This document shows, in pieces, positions 52,536 to 60,351 of a DNA stretch of 64,000 bases. The DNA is taken from contig NZ_CP026730.1 in NCBI RefSeq assembly GCF_003369795.1, positions 5,881,001 to 5,945,000 on the forward strand. Direction: 5' to 3'. The notes under the pieces are model-generated. The model made no database searches. It worked only from the letters and a program-made list of their open reading frames with translations, and was not told the origin of the DNA. This DNA is from Streptomyces sp. CB09001 (GTDB taxonomy: Bacteria > Actinomycetota > Actinomycetes > Streptomycetales > Streptomycetaceae). Every line of letters begins with the position of its first letter. Positions within the stretch are counted from its first letter, which is position 1. A program made the position numbers and the translations under genes.

Positions 52536-53032
52536 TGCCCCCGGCCGTGGTGTCCCAGAGGGCACGGTCACTGACGGTGGAGGGCGGCGACGGTGCGGTC
52601 CACCTGGTACACACCGTGCTGCTGAACCCGGAGTCCGGGACGCTGTCCGTGGACGAACACATCAGAGTGCGTTGTTCCCCGCCGACCCGGTGGAGCGCGC
52701 TCGGCGACGTTCTGATCGCCCCCGGCGTCGGAGCCGGACGGGCCGCCCGCCTCGCCGGATCCTGCCCGGGGGCCCTGGTGGTGGCGGTGCATCGCGGGAC
52801 CCGGTGCTGGCTGCGGCCGGGCCGGGACGGCCCGGTCATCCCGTTCGAGGCCCGAGGGCCGGGGCGGCCGCATGGAATGTGGGACCGGATCGCCTCGCTG
52901 GCGCATGCGTGCCTGGTGGCGGGGCTGCCCGTCCCGGACCTGGGACCGGCCCTCGCGGCCTGTGCTCTGCGGGCGCCCGACGGGCTCACCGTCCCGACTC
53001 GTCGGGCTCCGGAGCCCCGAGCCGGAGCCTGA
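52532..53032 (+). CDS. Companion protein of the GT-B-like gene, unknown function
   Basis: The 166-residue product starts four bases before the end of the GT-B-like gene (ATGA). It has a beta-rich N-terminus (SLTVEGGDGAVHLVHTVLLN) and a helical C-terminal part (WDRIASLAHACLVAGL). No family is recognised. It overlaps the convergent NB-ARC gene by 47 bp. Confidence 0.6.
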   Translation: MMPPAVVSQRARSLTVEGGDGAVHLVHTVLLNPESGTLSVDEHIRVRCSPPTRWSALGDVLIAPGVGAGRAARLAGSCPGALVVAVHRGTRCWLRPGRDGPVIPFEARGPGRPHGMWDRIASLAHACLVAGLPVPDLGPALAACALRAPDGLTVPTRRAPEPRAGA

Positions 53033-55142
53033 CCGCCTCGGCGTCCTTCGACCGGGACCGGCCCGCCGAGGCGTAGAGGTCCAGTGCCTGTCGGCAGCGG
53101 TCCCGGGAGAGCTGCCACCGGCCGTGCCGCTCGGCGACCTCGGCCAGGGCTCCGAGGGCCCGGGCGGCCTCGTACGCCGACACCTCGAGCAGGGCCGCCC
53201 ATGCCGTGGTCAGGAGCTCCTCGGCCGGGTCGAGCCGGTCGAGAGCGAGGTGCGCGCGGCCCATGCAGGTGGCCGCGCGCGCCGCGTTGTACATGTCGCC
53301 CACCTCGGTCAGCGTGCCGCGGGCGGCACCGGCATGGAGGACGGCCTCCCCGGGCCGCCCCTCGTTCAGCGCGAGGTCGGCGAGGTTGAGGGCGGCCAGT
53401 CCGCCTGCCCGGCGGTCTCCGTGAACCGGCAGTTCGGCGGCGGCGCGCCGGAAGAACTCCTCCGCCCCGCGCGGTCGTCCGAGTCGCTGCAGGGCGAGCC
53501 CTCGATAGTTGAGGGTGCGGGCATGACCGAGCCCGTCGTCGGCGGAGAGGAAGAGACGCGCGGCCCGCTCGAACATCTCCAGTGCACGACCGGGGTTTCC
53601 GGCACCCAGTTCCCCGACTCCGCCCGAGGTGAGCATCCGGCACTCGGCCACCGTGTCCCCCAGCTCCTGTGCCGCCGCCAGTCCTGCCCGGTGTGCCGCT
53701 GCCCACTCCGCGTGGAACTTGCGCCGTAGGAAGAGCGGCCACAGGGCATCGGTCAGCTGCCAGCAGACGACGGGGAACCCGGCGTCAGCCGCATGGTGGA
53801 GCACGGCCATCAGGTTGGGCAGTTCCCGCTCCAGCCAGTCCAGGGCGGCTTCTGGGCCGGGGCCCACGTCCGCGACGACCACGGGCCCGGGGCCGTAGTC
53901 CCGGGCCATGGTCCGGTGCTGGGGATCGAGGATCTCCTCGGCGCGGGTGGCGCTCGCCAGATAGTGATCGGCAAGGCGCCGCACCGCGGCCTCCCGTTCG
54001 GCGGGCGGCTCGTCCTCGTCGGCCTTCGCCGCCGCGTGCAGTCGTACCAGGTCGTGGAAGCGGTGACGTTCCCCGGCGGCCTCGACAAGCAGGCTGGCGT
54101 CGTGGAGCACGTCGAGGTGGTGGACCCCGTCGATGGGTCCGGCCGCGTCTCCGTCCGTGGCGCACAAGGCAGCGGCCACCGATCCGTCGAACTCCCGGCC
54201 CGGGTGAAGCCCCAGCAGCCGGTAGAGCCGGGCGGCCGGCCCGGGCAGTGCCCGGTAGGACACGTCCAGCGTCGCCAGGACATCGTGGTCGCCGTCGATG
54301 GCCAGTGCCTCCAGTCTTCGGCGCTCCTCGCCGAGCGCGCGGACCATCGTGCCGATGCGCCGCCCCGGACGTGTGGCCAGCCGGGCACCGGCGACCCGGA
54401 CCGCCAGCGGCAGCCCGGCGCACAACTCCACCAGGGCACGTGCGTCCTCGGGCTGCTCGTCCACGCGTCCGTCCGACAGGGTGTCCGCGAGGAGTTCGAC
54501 GGCCGCCTCGGGGGCCAGCGGCTCCAGATGGACGGGGCAGCAGCCGTCGACCGTGAGCCCCGGGAGCCGTCGGCGACTGGTCACCACGGTCACGTTGCCA
54601 CCCGCGGGCAGCAACGGCCGTACCTGCGCCGCGGTCGCCGCATCGTCGAGCAGGACCACCAGGCGCCGGACCGCGGTCAGCGACCGGTACAGCGCCGTCC
54701 GTTCCGAAAGCCGCGCGGGGATCTGCTGCGCCGGAACGCCCAAGGCCCGCAGGAACCGGGCGAGCACCTCGGCCGGATGCTCCGGCCCCTCGGAGGACTG
54801 GGCCCCGAGGTCCGCGTGGAGCTGGCCGCCCGGAAACCGGGAACGCAGGGTGTACAGCCAGCTCAGGGCCACCGTGGTCTTGCCGACGCCCCCCAGCCCG
54901 CTCAGAGTGGCCAGGACGGGCCGGTCCTCCCGCGCGGCTCGGGCACGGTGCCGTTCCAGCGTCGCGAGCTCCCGTGTCCGGTCGATCACCCGCACCAGCG
55001 GCGGCAGCTGCCAGGGCGTCTGCTCGACAGGGGCCGGCCGGGGACCGAAATGGATGCCGCCGTACACGGAGCCCGCCTGGACGACGGGTCCGTGCACCGT
55101 GCCGCTCAGCTCGTTGTGCGACTCCTGCCCGTCGCTGCGCAC
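52986..55142 (-). CDS. HN-motif NB-ARC/TPR protein
   Basis: The 718-residue protein has an N-terminal motif SHNELSGTVHGPVVQAGSVY (about residues 8-27), an NB-ARC domain with Walker A LSGLGGVGKTTVALSW and RRLVVLLDDAATAAQV, a winged-helix region, then TPR units (for example GNPGRALEMFERAARLFLSA). There is no BTAD domain. It resembles STAND NTPases of conflict or signalling systems. GTG 55142 is chosen because it starts just before the motif; GTG 55316 would add 58 Arg/Pro-rich residues. It is divergent from the OpuC operon. Confidence 0.8.
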   Translation of the reverse strand: MRSDGQESHNELSGTVHGPVVQAGSVYGGIHFGPRPAPVEQTPWQLPPLVRVIDRTRELATLERHRARAAREDRPVLATLSGLGGVGKTTVALSWLYTLRSRFPGGQLHADLGAQSSEGPEHPAEVLARFLRALGVPAQQIPARLSERTALYRSLTAVRRLVVLLDDAATAAQVRPLLPAGGNVTVVTSRRRLPGLTVDGCCPVHLEPLAPEAAVELLADTLSDGRVDEQPEDARALVELCAGLPLAVRVAGARLATRPGRRIGTMVRALGEERRRLEALAIDGDHDVLATLDVSYRALPGPAARLYRLLGLHPGREFDGSVAAALCATDGDAAGPIDGVHHLDVLHDASLLVEAAGERHRFHDLVRLHAAAKADEDEPPAEREAAVRRLADHYLASATRAEEILDPQHRTMARDYGPGPVVVADVGPGPEAALDWLERELPNLMAVLHHAADAGFPVVCWQLTDALWPLFLRRKFHAEWAAAHRAGLAAAQELGDTVAECRMLTSGGVGELGAGNPGRALEMFERAARLFLSADDGLGHARTLNYRGLALQRLGRPRGAEEFFRRAAAELPVHGDRRAGGLAALNLADLALNEGRPGEAVLHAGAARGTLTEVGDMYNAARAATCMGRAHLALDRLDPAEELLTTAWAALLEVSAYEAARALGALAEVAERHGRWQLSRDRCRQALDLYASAGRSRSKDAEAVRLRLGAPEPDESGR

Positions 55143-55369
55143 CCGCGCCCCCGCCCCCGTGCGTGTGAGTACCGGATCCTCGACGAATCCTTTCCGCGCC
55201 GGCCGCCGATATCCCCGGATTCCCCGTGTGAACGCCCGAGCAGCGGGAAGGAGTCGCCCCGGAGCAACGGGGGCCCCGCGGACCAGGCGTCTACACTCGA
55301 CCGGCGACGGCCCCACCGACCGCGGCCGGAGCGGGCAGCTTCTGCCAGACCCGAAGGGTATTCGGCGTT

Positions 55370-56539
55370 TTGATACGGATGGACTCAGTCACCAAGCGGT
55401 ACCCGGACGGCACCGTGGCGGTCGACCGGCTGTCGCTGGAGATACCCGACCGCTCGATCACGGTGCTCGTCGGCCCCTCGGGCTGCGGCAAGACGACGAC
55501 CCTGCGCATGATCAACAGGATGGTCGAGCCCACCGAGGGAACGATCCTGCTCGACGGGGCGGACCTCCAGCAGCAGCCCGTCACCACACTGCGCCGGTCC
55601 ATGGGATACGTCATCCAGAACGCCGGTCTCTTCCAGCACCGCACGATCCTCGACAACATCGCCACCGTGCCCCGCATGATCGGCTGGGGCAAGCAGAAGT
55701 CCCGCGACCGGGCCGCGGAGCTGATGGAACGGGTGGGGCTCGACGCCTCCCTCGCCAAGCGGTACCCGTACCAGCTCTCCGGCGGTCAGCAGCAGCGCGT
55801 CGGCGTGGCCCGGGCGCTCGCCGCCGATCCGCCCGTGCTGCTCATGGACGAGCCGTTCTCCGCCGTCGACCCCGTGGTCCGCAAGGGGCTCCAGGACGAA
55901 CTCCTGCGCATTCAGGACGAACTGGGCAAGACCATCGTCTTCGTCACGCACGACATCGACGAGGCCATCAAACTGGGCACCATGGTCGCGGTGATGCGCA
56001 CCGGCGGCCGGCTCGCCCAGTTCGCACCGCCCGCCGAGCTGCTGTCCGACCCCGCCGACGACTTCGTCGAGGACTTCCTCGGCGCCGACCGCGGCATCCG
56101 GCGGCTCTCCTTCTTCACCTCCGCCGACCTGGAGCTGACCACCGGCCCCGTCGTGCGCGCCGACGCGACCGCCGAGCGGCTCGCCGCCGCCGGCGGCGCC
56201 CCCCACCTGCTGGTCACCGACGCGGACGACCGGCCGCTGGGCTGGGCCGAGCCGGGCGGCCTGGGCGCCGGGGACCTCGCGGCCGGGCGGCTGCTGTCCT
56301 ACGGGCGGCCCTTCGTGCCCGGCACCGACTCGCTGCGGGCCGCCCTCGACTGCGCGGTGCTCTCGCCCACCGGCTGGGCCGTCGCCGTGGACGCCGGCGG
56401 ACGGGTGACCGGCGTCGTCTCCCAGCAGACCATCGGCGCGGCGATCCGCTCCGCCCACGGCGCGGGCACCCCCGGCGCGGGCACCTCCGGCGAGGCGCGG
56501 ACCGAGCAGCCCGCCGACGTCACGAAGGTCGCCCCGTGA
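55370..56539 (+). CDS. OpuC/ProV-type osmoprotectant ABC transporter ATP-binding protein
   Basis: The 389-residue ATPase has Walker A VGPSGCGKTTTLRMI, signature YQLSGGQQQRVGVARAL, Walker B VLLMDEPFSAVD and the H-loop FVTHDIDEA, the layout of glycine betaine/choline/proline-betaine importers. The C-terminal about 130 residues carry a degraded CBS-like region. TTG 55370 is preferred (M-I-R-M-D-S-V-T-K); ATG 55379 is three codons inside. It heads an ATPase-permease-permease-binding-protein operon with GTGA overlaps. Confidence 0.92.
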   Translation: MIRMDSVTKRYPDGTVAVDRLSLEIPDRSITVLVGPSGCGKTTTLRMINRMVEPTEGTILLDGADLQQQPVTTLRRSMGYVIQNAGLFQHRTILDNIATVPRMIGWGKQKSRDRAAELMERVGLDASLAKRYPYQLSGGQQQRVGVARALAADPPVLLMDEPFSAVDPVVRKGLQDELLRIQDELGKTIVFVTHDIDEAIKLGTMVAVMRTGGRLAQFAPPAELLSDPADDFVEDFLGADRGIRRLSFFTSADLELTTGPVVRADATAERLAAAGGAPHLLVTDADDRPLGWAEPGGLGAGDLAAGRLLSYGRPFVPGTDSLRAALDCAVLSPTGWAVAVDAGGRVTGVVSQQTIGAAIRSAHGAGTPGAGTSGEARTEQPADVTKVAP

Positions 56540-57240
56540 ACGGCTTCTTCGACATACCGAGCGACCTCGACAACACCTACTTCGGCCTGATCGGCCTGCA
56601 TCTGCGCGAGGCGCTGCTGCCGGTCCTGGCCGGGCTGCTCGCCGCCCTGCCCCTCGCCCAGCTCTGCGTGCGCTTCCGCTGGCTGTACCCGCCCGTGCTC
56701 GGCGTGACCACCGTCTTCTACGCCATCCCCTCACTGGCCGTCTTCGTGGTCCTCATCGACTACACCGGGCAGACCGAACTGACCGTGATGATCCCGCTGG
56801 CCGTGTACAGCCTCGTGGTGCTCGTCCCGGCGATCGTCGACGGCGTGCGGTCCGTGCCCGCGGAGACGCTGGCCGCGTCCACCGCCATGGGCTTCGGACC
56901 CGTACGGCGCTACCTCCAGGTGCAGTTGCCGATCGCCGTGCCCGCGATCCTCGCCGGGCTGCGGGTCGCCGTGTCGGCGAGCATCTCCCTGGTCAGCGTC
57001 GGCGCCCTCATCGGCAACCAGGGCGCCCTCGGCAACCTCCTCGCGGACGCCCAGAAGTACGGCCGGCCCGAGCTGGCGGTCAACTCGGTCCTGACCACCG
57101 CCGTACTGGCCGTCCTGTGCGACGCGCTGCTCGTCCTGGCCCGCAACCTGCTGACGCCGTGGATGCCGCGCGGCAAGCGCGGGCGCCGCCCGAAGGAGGC
57201 CGCCGAGCGGCCCGAACCGCAGGAGGCGGCGACCCGGTGA
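56536..57240 (+). CDS. OpuC-type ABC transporter permease (first)
   Basis: The 234-residue membrane protein has about five or six hydrophobic segments and the permease loop ASTAMGFGPVRRYLQVQLPI that contacts the ATPase. Start is GTG 56536, overlapping the ATPase stop. It pairs with the second permease to form the translocation channel for osmoprotectants such as glycine betaine. Confidence 0.92.
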   Translation: MNGFFDIPSDLDNTYFGLIGLHLREALLPVLAGLLAALPLAQLCVRFRWLYPPVLGVTTVFYAIPSLAVFVVLIDYTGQTELTVMIPLAVYSLVVLVPAIVDGVRSVPAETLAASTAMGFGPVRRYLQVQLPIAVPAILAGLRVAVSASISLVSVGALIGNQGALGNLLADAQKYGRPELAVNSVLTTAVLAVLCDALLVLARNLLTPWMPRGKRGRRPKEAAERPEPQEAATR

Positions 57241-57902
57241 ACGTCCTCGACTTCGTCAACGCCTTCTTCAGCGACAGCGCCCACTGGCACGGCTACGACG
57301 GCATCCCCACACGCCTGCTGGAACACGTCCAGTACACCCTGATGGCCCTCGGACTCGCCGCCGCCATCGGGCTGCCCGTCGGGCTGCTGACCGGACACAC
57401 CGGCCGCGGCGGCAACGCCGTCGCCTTCGTCGCCACCGCCGCCCGCGCCCTGCCCAGCTTCGGTCTGCTGGTGCTGATCGCCGTCGGCATCGGCATCGGC
57501 CTGCTGCCCGTGATGGTCCCGCTCGTGGTGCTCGCGATCCCGCCCATCCTCGTGACCACCTACGAGGCGGTCCGCTCCGTCGACCCCTCCCCGGTGGACG
57601 CCGCCCGGGGGATGGGCATGCACGAGTCGAGCATCCTCTTCCGGGTCGAACTCCCCGTCGCCCTGCCGCTGGTCCTCAGCGGGCTGCGTTCGGCGGCCAT
57701 CCAGGTCGTGTCGACGGCGACCATCGCCGCCTACGTCAGCCTCGGCGGAATCGGCCGGTACATCATCGACGGGCTCTACCAGCGCGACTACGAGAAGGTG
57801 GTCGGCGGCGCCACTCTGGTGGCCGTCCTGGCCCTCGTCACCCTCGCGGTCTTCTGGGCGGCGGGACGGTTCGCGGTGTCGCCGGGGGTGCGCAGGCGTT
57901 GA
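57237..57902 (+). CDS. OpuC-type ABC transporter permease (second)
   Basis: The 221-residue permease has the coupling loop AARGMGMHESSILFRVELPV and hydrophobic segments spaced as in the first permease, to which it is related. Start is GTG 57237, overlapping the preceding stop. The binding-protein gene follows after 76 bp. Confidence 0.92.
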   Translation: MNVLDFVNAFFSDSAHWHGYDGIPTRLLEHVQYTLMALGLAAAIGLPVGLLTGHTGRGGNAVAFVATAARALPSFGLLVLIAVGIGIGLLPVMVPLVVLAIPPILVTTYEAVRSVDPSPVDAARGMGMHESSILFRVELPVALPLVLSGLRSAAIQVVSTATIAAYVSLGGIGRYIIDGLYQRDYEKVVGGATLVAVLALVTLAVFWAAGRFAVSPGVRRR

Positions 57903-57978
57903 CACCCATCACGGTGGTGGAGAAACCGTAACCAGGCCGTACTTGACTCACCGGCAAGCGGATCGTTTGGATCGACGG

Positions 57979-58941
57979 ATGACTTTCACCGCGAAGAGCA
58001 GCAGGTCCAGGACGAGGCACACCGGCGCGGCGGCCGTCGCGCTCACCGCCGCGGCGGCGCTGCTCGCGGGCTGTTCCTCCGACTCCGACGGCACCTCCGA
58101 CAACCCCCTCGCGGGTGACAAGGCGGAGGCCGGCACCGTCGTCGTCGGCTCGAACAACTTCGCCGAGAGCACCCTGCTCGCCGACATCTACGGAGAGGCG
58201 CTCAAGGCCAAGGGCCTCAAGGTCACCTACAAGCACAACATAGGCAGCCGGGAGACGACCTACGGCATGATGAAGAACGGCTCCGTCACGGTGCTGCCGG
58301 AGTACAACGGCTCGCTGCTCGCCTACCTCGACCCGAAGGCCGAGCAGAAGTCCGTCGAGGCGGTGAACGAGGCGGCGAAGGCCAAGCTCGACAAGAAGCT
58401 GACGCTGCTGGAGTCGTCACCGGCCGAGAACAAGGACTCGGTGAGCGTCAACGCCGAGACCGCGAAGAAGCACGGCCTCACCGCCGAGTCGACCCTCGCC
58501 GACCTCAAGGACGTCGCACCGGACCTGGTGATCGGCGGCTCGCCCGAGTTCCAGACCCGGCAGCAGGGGCTCAAGGGCCTGGAGTCGGTGTACGGACTGA
58601 AGTTCAAGTCCTTCAAGGCGCTCGACGCGGGCGGCCCGCTGACCCAGTCGGCGCTGACCAAGAACGACGTGCAGGCGGCGGACGTCTTCACCACCGACCC
58701 GACCATCATCAAGGAGAAGTTCGTCGTCCTGAAGGACCCGGAGAACCTCTTCGGCCACGCGAACGTGACCCCGCTGGTCACCAAGGACGGGCTGAACAAG
58801 GAGGGCGTGGCCACGCTCAACGCGGTCTCCGCCAAGCTGGACACCGAGACGCTCCTCGACCTGGACGCCCAGGTCCAGCTGGACAAGAAGGACCCGCTGG
58901 ACGTGGCCAAGGAGTGGCTGAAGTCCGCGGGTCTCGCCTGA
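57979..58941 (+). CDS. OpuC-type osmoprotectant-binding lipoprotein
   Basis: The 320-residue protein has a lipobox LLAGC (Cys about residue 32) and the glycine-betaine-binding fold: VVVGSNNFAESTLLADIYGE, GSRETTYGMMKNGSVTVLPE, DVFTTDPTIIKEKF. It captures substrate outside the cell and delivers it to the permeases. ATG 57979 starts the signal peptide; the in-frame TTG 57943 is less likely. It is the last gene of the operon and converges with the conservon. Confidence 0.93.
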   Translation: MTFTAKSSRSRTRHTGAAAVALTAAAALLAGCSSDSDGTSDNPLAGDKAEAGTVVVGSNNFAESTLLADIYGEALKAKGLKVTYKHNIGSRETTYGMMKNGSVTVLPEYNGSLLAYLDPKAEQKSVEAVNEAAKAKLDKKLTLLESSPAENKDSVSVNAETAKKHGLTAESTLADLKDVAPDLVIGGSPEFQTRQQGLKGLESVYGLKFKSFKALDAGGPLTQSALTKNDVQAADVFTTDPTIIKEKFVVLKDPENLFGHANVTPLVTKDGLNKEGVATLNAVSAKLDTETLLDLDAQVQLDKKDPLDVAKEWLKSAGLA

Positions 58942-58972
58942 CGGACGCCCGAAGGCGCCTCGCCACGACCTG

Positions 58973-59584
58973 CTACGACGCCGCGGCCCCGGTCGCGGCG
59001 TCGATCAGCTGGTCGATCAGGGCGATGAGGACGTCCCGGCTGGAGGTCCGCTCCCGTGCGTCGCACAGCAGCACCTGCACGTGCTCCGGCAGCGCGAGGG
59101 CCTCGCGGATCTCCGCCGCCGGGTACGGGTGCCGGCCGTGGAAGCCGTTGACGGCGACGACGAACGGAATGCCCCGCCGCTCGAAGAAGTCGATCGCGGC
59201 GAAGCTCGACTCGGGCCTGCGGACGTCGACCAGGACCACCGCGCCGAGCGCCCCGATCGCCAGGTCGTTCCACATGAACCAGAACCGCTGCTGACCGGGC
59301 GTACCGAAGAGGTACAGCACCACGTCCCGGCCGATGGAGATCCGGCCGAAGTCCAGCGCCACCGTCGTGGCCCGCTTCTCCTCGATGCCGGCGAGGTCGT
59401 CGACGTCCAGGCCCGCCGCGGTCAGCGGTTCCTCGGTGCGCAGCGGGGCGATCTCGCTGACCGACCCGACCATGGTGGTCTTGCCGACGCCGAACCCGCC
59501 CGCGATCAGGATCTTCACCGCCTCGGGCGCGGTGGAGCGTGCGGATGCCGTGGGCGTCTCGGCGACGCGCTCAGAGCCGGCCAA
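58973..59584 (-). CDS. Conservon GTP-binding protein (CvnD)
   Basis: The 203-residue protein has P-loop GGFGVGKTTMVG (about residues 29-40), a G3-like region in LFGTPGQQRFW, and a variant NKxD region AVNGFHG. CvnD proteins are Ras-like GTPases coupled to a sensor kinase through the roadblock and DUF742 partners. The start is TTG 59584, fourteen bases inside the DUF742 gene. It is the last gene of the four-gene conservon. Confidence 0.9.
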   Translation of the reverse strand: MAGSERVAETPTASARSTAPEAVKILIAGGFGVGKTTMVGSVSEIAPLRTEEPLTAAGLDVDDLAGIEEKRATTVALDFGRISIGRDVVLYLFGTPGQQRFWFMWNDLAIGALGAVVLVDVRRPESSFAAIDFFERRGIPFVVAVNGFHGRHPYPAAEIREALALPEHVQVLLCDARERTSSRDVLIALIDQLIDAATGAAAS

Positions 59585-59930
59585 GGCCGTCCCTCACTTT
59601 CTGCAGCAGGTCCAGGTCGTCGGTGACGCGGGAGACCGGGTGCGGCGGCCGGGCGGTGATCCGGCCGGCCTCCACCAGGTCCGAGAGCAGGATGACGACC
59701 ACGCTCACCGGCAGGTCGAGACGGGCCGCGACCTCCGCCACGGCCATCGGCTCGGCGCACAGCCGCAGGATCCGCAGGTGTTCGGGCTGCGGCCGCGCCG
59801 CCCGGGCGGGCTGCGGGTCGATCGCGGTCACCGTCGTGATGAGGGTGAAGTCGGCGCGGCTGGGCCGGGTCCGGCCGCCGGTCAGGGTGAACGGCCGCAC
59901 GAGCCGGCCCGCCGCGTCGCCTCCGGTCAC
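59571..59930 (-). CDS. Conservon DUF742 protein (CvnC)
   Basis: The 119-residue protein has the DUF742 core VRPFTLTGGRTRPSR and a winged-helix-like PMAVAEVAARLDLPVSVV segment. It is the third conservon component, thought to link the roadblock protein and the GTPase. GTG 59930 lies one base after the roadblock stop. Confidence 0.92.
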   Translation of the reverse strand: MTGGDAAGRLVRPFTLTGGRTRPSRADFTLITTVTAIDPQPARAARPQPEHLRILRLCAEPMAVAEVAARLDLPVSVVVILLSDLVEAGRITARPPHPVSRVTDDLDLLQKVRDGLGRL

Positions 59931-59931
59931 G

Positions 59932-60351
59932 TCACTCGCCGGGGCCGGCGGTGGCCCGCGGTGCCGCGCTCAGGTGCTCGCCGATCTTCTTCACCAGCAT
60001 GTTCATCTGGTACGCCACCACGCCGACGTCGGCGTTCGGCCCGGTGAGCACGACCAGGTGCGCGCCGGGGCCCGCTGAGGTGAGTATCAGGTAGCTGTTG
60101 GCCATCTCGATGAGCGCCTGGCGCACCGGGCCGCCCCGGAAGTCCATGCTGACGCCCTTGCTGAGGCTCATCAGGCCCGACGCGGTCGCCGCCAGCCGCT
60201 CGGCGTCGTCCCGCAGGAACCCGGTGGACTTGCTGACGACCAGGCCGTCCTCGGAGAGCACCACGGCCTGGTTCACGTCGGCGACCCGCTCCACGAGTCC
60301 GGTGAGCAACTGGTCCAGCTCGGTGTGCGTGGCGGGGGAGGGTCGGGTCAT
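59932..60351 (-). CDS. Conservon roadblock/LC7 protein (CvnB)
   Basis: The 139-residue protein has the roadblock/LC7 pattern VADVNQAVVLSEDGLVVSKS and LIEMANSYLILTS, with a C-terminal MNMLVKKIGEHL helix. It interacts with the GTPase, probably as a GAP-like or adaptor partner. Its ATG overlaps the sensor gene stop. Confidence 0.93.
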   Translation of the reverse strand: MTRPSPATHTELDQLLTGLVERVADVNQAVVLSEDGLVVSKSTGFLRDDAERLAATASGLMSLSKGVSMDFRGGPVRQALIEMANSYLILTSAGPGAHLVVLTGPNADVGVVAYQMNMLVKKIGEHLSAAPRATAGPGE

